Part shown: piece after piece, positions 12,529-16,057 of the stretch
How positions within the stretch are numbered: position 1 is the stretch's first letter
How the letters are laid out: every line of letters begins with the position of its first letter
Source of the DNA: UBA5177 sp002413265
GTDB taxonomy: Bacteria > Chloroflexota > UBA5177
Assembly: GCA_036752825.1 (NCBI GenBank)
Contig: DAIORV010000048.1
Span: forward strand, 1 to 16,057
Direction: 5' to 3'
Length of the DNA stretch: 16,057 bases
Program-made: the position numbers and the translations under genes
The notes under the pieces: model-generated
Databases searched by the model: none
The model's input: only the letters and a program-made list of their open reading frames with translations
Told to the model about the DNA's origin: nothing

Positions 12529-13641
12529 TTAACTGGCTTTCGCCCGCTGCTCCTCCGCGGCCAAACGCTCACGCAGAAGTACCATAACCGCGGCCTCTTC
12601 GGGATCGAGCTCGTGCAGGTTCTCGGTAACTTCGCGCTCCACAATCTCGCGCACCGTGCGAATGGTCGCTCCGGACAAGTACGCATCAATTACGTCCGGA
12701 TGCACGTAACACTTACGGCACACGGCAGGAGTGTTTCCCAGCCGCTTGGCGACTGACTCGATCGCGGAAACGACGTTCCTCTTGGCTTGGGTCTCCGAGT
12801 CAAACTGCTCGAAGGCCTCGAGGGCCTTGGCCGCCAATACCGTACCGGCCCAGGTTCTGAAGTCTTTGGCGGTAAAGTCCTCGCCGGTAATCTCGTGTAG
12901 GTAGTCGTTAACGTCAGCTGATCCGACCTGGCGGACTTCTCCGTTCTCGTCGCAGCATTCGAACAGGTGCTGTCCGGGAAGATCTCTCAATCGGTTGATA
13001 ACGGTGGCCACCCGCCGATCGCGAAGGCCTACCTCGTGCCTCACCCCGCTTTTCCCTTTGAACTGGAACCTGACCTCCGACCCATTGATATTGACGTGCC
13101 GATTACGCAGCGTCGTCAGGCCATAGGAATCGTTTTCACGAGCGTATTCCTCATTTCCCACTCGAATGAGAGTGCCCTCCAGCAGCAGCACCACCGTTGC
13201 CAGAACCTTCTCTCTTGGAAGGCCGGGAATTTTCAGGTCTTCAGCCACACGCTTGCGAATGGCCGGAAGCGCTTCGCCAAACGCCACCATCCGTTCGTAC
13301 TTCGTTTCGTTGCGCACCTCGCGCCAGCGCGCGTGGTAGCGATACTGCTTTCGTCCCCGTGCATCTCGCCCCGTGGCCTGAAGATGCCCGCGAGCATGGG
13401 GGCAAATCCAGACACCGGTCCAGGCAGGCGGAACTGCTAGCTTCCGGATGCGGGTGAGGGTTGGCTCATCGCGCACCGGCTGTCCGTCGGGGGCTCGATA
13501 ACTGAAGCCTTTGCCTCCTCTGCGCCGCGTGATTCCCGGGTCAGAGTCACGAACATATCGCAGCCCCGCCAGCCGAGCAGATTCCTCCGGGTCCAGCGCA
13601 ACGTCGGTTCCTCTGCCGTTGTCTGAGACGATCGCCCCCAT
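12529..13641 (-). CDS. DNA topoisomerase IB (poxvirus-like)
   Basis: This 370-residue enzyme relaxes DNA supercoils by transient single-strand cleavage through a 3'-phosphotyrosine link. The expected catalytic residues are R160 (LIRVGNEEYA), K197 (KGKSG), R262 (DFRTWAGT), N303 and the nucleophile Y312 (CRKCYVHPDVIDAY). Their spacing equals that of the Deinococcus enzyme (R137, K174, R239, N280, Y289) exactly, including Asn rather than His in the fourth place. The N-terminal domain is about residues 20-125 and the catalytic domain about 126-320; an acidic/Ala-rich tail follows. ATG 13641 has AAGGA five bases upstream. The 132 bases before it (to the kinase stop) hold no promoter I can defend. 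No Ku, ligase or other repair gene is adjacent. Confidence 0.95.
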   Translation of the reverse strand: MGAIVSDNGRGTDVALDPEESARLAGLRYVRDSDPGITRRRGGKGFSYRAPDGQPVRDEPTLTRIRKLAVPPAWTGVWICPHARGHLQATGRDARGRKQYRYHARWREVRNETKYERMVAFGEALPAIRKRVAEDLKIPGLPREKVLATVVLLLEGTLIRVGNEEYARENDSYGLTTLRNRHVNINGSEVRFQFKGKSGVRHEVGLRDRRVATVINRLRDLPGQHLFECCDENGEVRQVGSADVNDYLHEITGEDFTAKDFRTWAGTVLAAKALEAFEQFDSETQAKRNVVSAIESVAKRLGNTPAVCRKCYVHPDVIDAYLSGATIRTVREIVEREVTENLHELDPEEAAVMVLLRERLAAEEQRAKAS

Positions 13642-13773
13642 GGCGTTCCTTCCCCTACATCCCTGTCCGGTGCCATGAATGCAAGATTTTTGCCAGGTCC
13701 CTCTAACGCCAAGCTGCCCGAACGCATGATCGAGGCACGCGCCGAGTCGCCGAAAAGCTAGATGGATCGCCTG

Positions 13774-16057
13774 TTAGGACCGAACGTCCGCCGGCAGTGA
13801 AAAGCAAAAGCTGGTCGGCCGCGATCTGTCGAGCCAGATCGTGCCGCCGTGCTCTTCCACTATCTGCTTGCTGATGAACAGCCCCAAGCCAAGGCCGCGC
13901 GCGTGGCGCTCCGAGCCACGTCGAACCTGATAGTACTGCGCGAAGACCCGCTGCTCCTCGCCGGGGGGCAGTCCGATGCCGTCGTCGTGAACGACGGTCG
14001 TGACGGAACCATCGAGCTGCTCAACCGACACATGAATCCGCCCCTCGGAGGGGCCGTGCTTGATGCTGTTGTCGATCAGATTCACCAGAACTTGGCGCAG
14101 ACGGCTCGGGTTCCCGGTCAGCTCCACATGTCCCGTGCCGGATAAGGTGATGGGGTTTGAGGGACTGAGTAAGCGGGATTCCGCCACCACGTCAGAGACC
14201 AGCTGTCCGTAATCGAGCGGTTGCGTTTCGAAGACGAAGTGTCCAGTTCTAATTCGAGAGAGATCGAGGAGGTCGTTTATCAAGCCTGTGAGGCGATCCG
14301 CCTGGTGATTGATGACATCCAGATAGCGGTTGGTCACTTCCTCCGCTTCGTTCACGACGTGACGCTGCAAGATTTGCGTGAATCCCTTGATCGACGTTAC
14401 CGGTGTCTTGAGCTCGTGAGAAACGACCGAAAGAAACTCGTCCTTCAGCTCGCTCAGCCGGGCATTTTCGATCGCGATTGCCGCCTGGTGTGACAGCAGT
14501 TGCAGCGCTTCGATGTCCGGCTGCGAAAAGTCCCGATCGACTTTGGGATCGTAAACCCCCAGACTTCCGATTACCTTTCCGGCGCGGTCGATCACGGGGA
14601 CGAAAGCCAGCCGGGTGAAACCGAACCGCTCACGATAACTCTGGATGACAGCAGCATCGCTTTTCGCGTCGTTGCTGATGTAGGGCCTGACGGTCGCCCA
14701 GACCCTCCCGGCTGCGCCCTCTCCTGGTCCCAGCACCATGTTGAAATTTGTCCAGCCGTCCGGCAGCCGATACCTTCGAAACACGAGCCTGTCACCCACC
14801 ACGAGCCCCAACGTTCCGGCGGTAGCGCCGACTAGCTCCATCGCGGATTCCACGACGCGTTCGATGAGTATGGGCAGTGAGAGATTCGAATTGAGTTGCG
14901 CAGAAAGGTCCAGGAGCTGAGAAAGGAGTTGGGTGTGGGCACGTTCCCTTTCGAGCTCCAGCGGGGTGGTGATGTCGCGCACAGTGGCGACCACGCCGTC
15001 TATGCCTGTACCAGACTGATTGAACGCGCTGTAGTGCACCTCGTACATTCTGGCCGGGTCACCGATCTCCAGCAAGCCCTGTTCCGGCTCTCCGGTCGAC
15101 AACACGCGTTGAAAGACGGCGTCCCGATCAAATCGAAAGTGAAGCCGGGCCGAGTCCAGTGGACCATCAGGACCAAAAATGGCGTCTCGGGGCATGCCGG
15201 CCAGCGTGACGCTTAGTCCTAGCTCGCGTCGAAATACCTCGTTGGTGAGCACGACGCTTCCCGACCGATCGAAGATGATCACACCTTCGGGGATAGCGTC
15301 GACGTAACCCTGAAGACGGAGCTGCTGCGCCTGAACGGAGCTGAACCGCTCGGCGTTGCGAAGTGCCACTTGCGCAAAGGCCGCAAGGCGAGTGAGCATC
15401 CTCACCGAATCGTCTGGGAAAGGCTCAGCCCTTGCTCGTGCCACGTACAGCGCGCCGATGCACTCCTTGTCCTGGAACAGTGGGACGCCGAGAGTCCCCT
15501 GGATACCCAGATGTCGGGCATAGCTCCTGCCTAGCTCTGATGCGTTCGCCACGTCCTGGGGAAAGTCGACGACTTGCGCCGGCTTTCGAGTCCTTCGCAT
15601 TTCGGAGAGAAGGCCGGTGTCGCCGGTGAGCACGACCTCCTTTAGCCTGTGCAGATCAATTCCGTGAGCGGCGGCGGCTTCATACTCCCCAGAGCCGGTT
15701 CGGAGGTAGAGGGAGGCGGTTGCGCCGCCGGTCAGCTCGGCTGCCGCGTCGACAATCGACTGGATGGTTCCTTGTAGGTCGAGCGAGGATCCGATTTGGA
15801 TACTGATCTTGTCCGTTGCCTCCGCCTCGGCAGCTCGCCGCGCAAATTGCTGCTCCAGCTCGACCCGGCGGAGCTCGACATCGCGCAGCAGCCGGGCTTG
15901 GGCCATGGCCACCCCCGCTTGCGTCGCCAGCACCTGAGCGAATGCGAGCTCCGCCGCGCTGTAGGTGCGGACTTCGTCGTGGTACGTAACGAGGAAACCG
16001 AGAGCATCGTGCCCGGAATAGAGAGGAAAGAAAAGCACGGTTCGAAATCCCTCTCGC
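13774..16057 (-). CDS. Multi-GAF/PAS sensor histidine kinase, N-terminus beyond the window
   Basis: The coding frame runs off the right edge. The last visible bases encode REGFRTVLFFPLYSG, the middle of a GAF domain, so the GTG at 16038 is not the true start. Numbering from that GTG, the protein shows: the end of a GAF domain (1-50), a coiled coil (50-80), a second GAF (about 82-232), a PAS domain (about 242-358, ending VATVRDIT), a third GAF (about 372-528), a HisKA domain with phosphoacceptor H541 (VVSHELKTPVTSIKGF), and an ATPase domain with N653/N657 in the N-box, DDGIGLP (685-691) and GLGLGL (715-720). No membrane segment is visible, so the visible part is probably a cytoplasmic sensor. 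All kinase residues are intact. It probably phosphorylates a response regulator, but none is encoded in this window; the signal for the GAF domains is unknown. Confidence 0.93.
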   Translation of the reverse strand, partial: REGFRTVLFFPLYSGHDALGFLVTYHDEVRTYSAAELAFAQVLATQAGVAMAQARLLRDVELRRVELEQQFARRAAEAEATDKISIQIGSSLDLQGTIQSIVDAAAELTGGATASLYLRTGSGEYEAAAAHGIDLHRLKEVVLTGDTGLLSEMRRTRKPAQVVDFPQDVANASELGRSYARHLGIQGTLGVPLFQDKECIGALYVARARAEPFPDDSVRMLTRLAAFAQVALRNAERFSSVQAQQLRLQGYVDAIPEGVIIFDRSGSVVLTNEVFRRELGLSVTLAGMPRDAIFGPDGPLDSARLHFRFDRDAVFQRVLSTGEPEQGLLEIGDPARMYEVHYSAFNQSGTGIDGVVATVRDITTPLELERERAHTQLLSQLLDLSAQLNSNLSLPILIERVVESAMELVGATAGTLGLVVGDRLVFRRYRLPDGWTNFNMVLGPGEGAAGRVWATVRPYISNDAKSDAAVIQSYRERFGFTRLAFVPVIDRAGKVIGSLGVYDPKVDRDFSQPDIEALQLLSHQAAIAIENARLSELKDEFLSVVSHELKTPVTSIKGFTQILQRHVVNEAEEVTNRYLDVINHQADRLTGLINDLLDLSRIRTGHFVFETQPLDYGQLVSDVVAESRLLSPSNPITLSGTGHVELTGNPSRLRQVLVNLIDNSIKHGPSEGRIHVSVEQLDGSVTTVVHDDGIGLPPGEEQRVFAQYYQVRRGSERHARGLGLGLFISKQIVEEHGGTIWLDRSRPTSFCFSLPADVRS

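Overview
This is a GC-rich bacterial chromosome segment, roughly 60% or more G+C by eye, with densely packed genes and frequent GTG starts. It has no tRNA, rRNA, CRISPR array, insertion sequence or prophage gene that I can see. Several traits suggest a soil-type Terrabacteria lineage such as Chloroflexota, Dormibacterota or Actinomycetota: an HNH protein with a 'VLVLNQNFEPLNV' head, a DUF1385 (YqhQ-like) membrane protein, a DtxR-family regulator, a poxvirus-like topoisomerase IB, and a large GAF/PAS histidine kinase. That assignment is inference, not proof.

Layout from left to right. An HNH endonuclease (minus strand) is followed by a possible small broken gene at the left edge. Divergent from it runs a plus-strand block. 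It starts with an ECF-like sigma factor overlapping a zinc-finger anti-sigma factor that carries a long Pro/Thr/Ala-rich outer tail. Next, behind its own well-formed sigma70-type promoter, is a 740-residue SEC-C/TPR/coiled-coil protein whose C-terminus carries an RN-x3-H motif like HEPN ribonucleases. The block ends with a membrane-anchored extracytoplasmic protein with a LolA/RseB-like look. A DtxR/MntR-type metalloregulator overlapping a ZIP-family metal transporter follows, with operator-like inverted repeats abutting the regulator's start codon.

A compact minus-strand group then encodes a small zinc-ribbon-like protein, a GlsB/YeaQ-type membrane protein and a two-domain PRC-barrel protein, probably a stress operon. 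Beyond it lie a small plus-strand membrane protein, a DUF1385 membrane protein (minus), a stand-alone divergent IF-1 (infA-like, minus), an M3-family oligoendopeptidase (plus), a type IB topoisomerase (minus), and a multi-GAF/PAS histidine kinase (minus) that runs off the right edge.

The functional units I can argue for are: (1) sigma/anti-sigma, possibly with the LolA-like membrane protein, as an envelope-sensing module that surrounds the SEC-C/TPR/HEPN-like protein; (2) metal-responsive DtxR with ZIP uptake; (3) the zinc-ribbon/GlsB/PRC group. The best candidate for an undescribed system is the SEC-C/TPR/HEPN-like protein and its sigma-factor neighbourhood. The stand-alone IF-1 with altered residues and the two places where coding signal changes frame (about 130-150 and 4800-4930) also deserve a second look.
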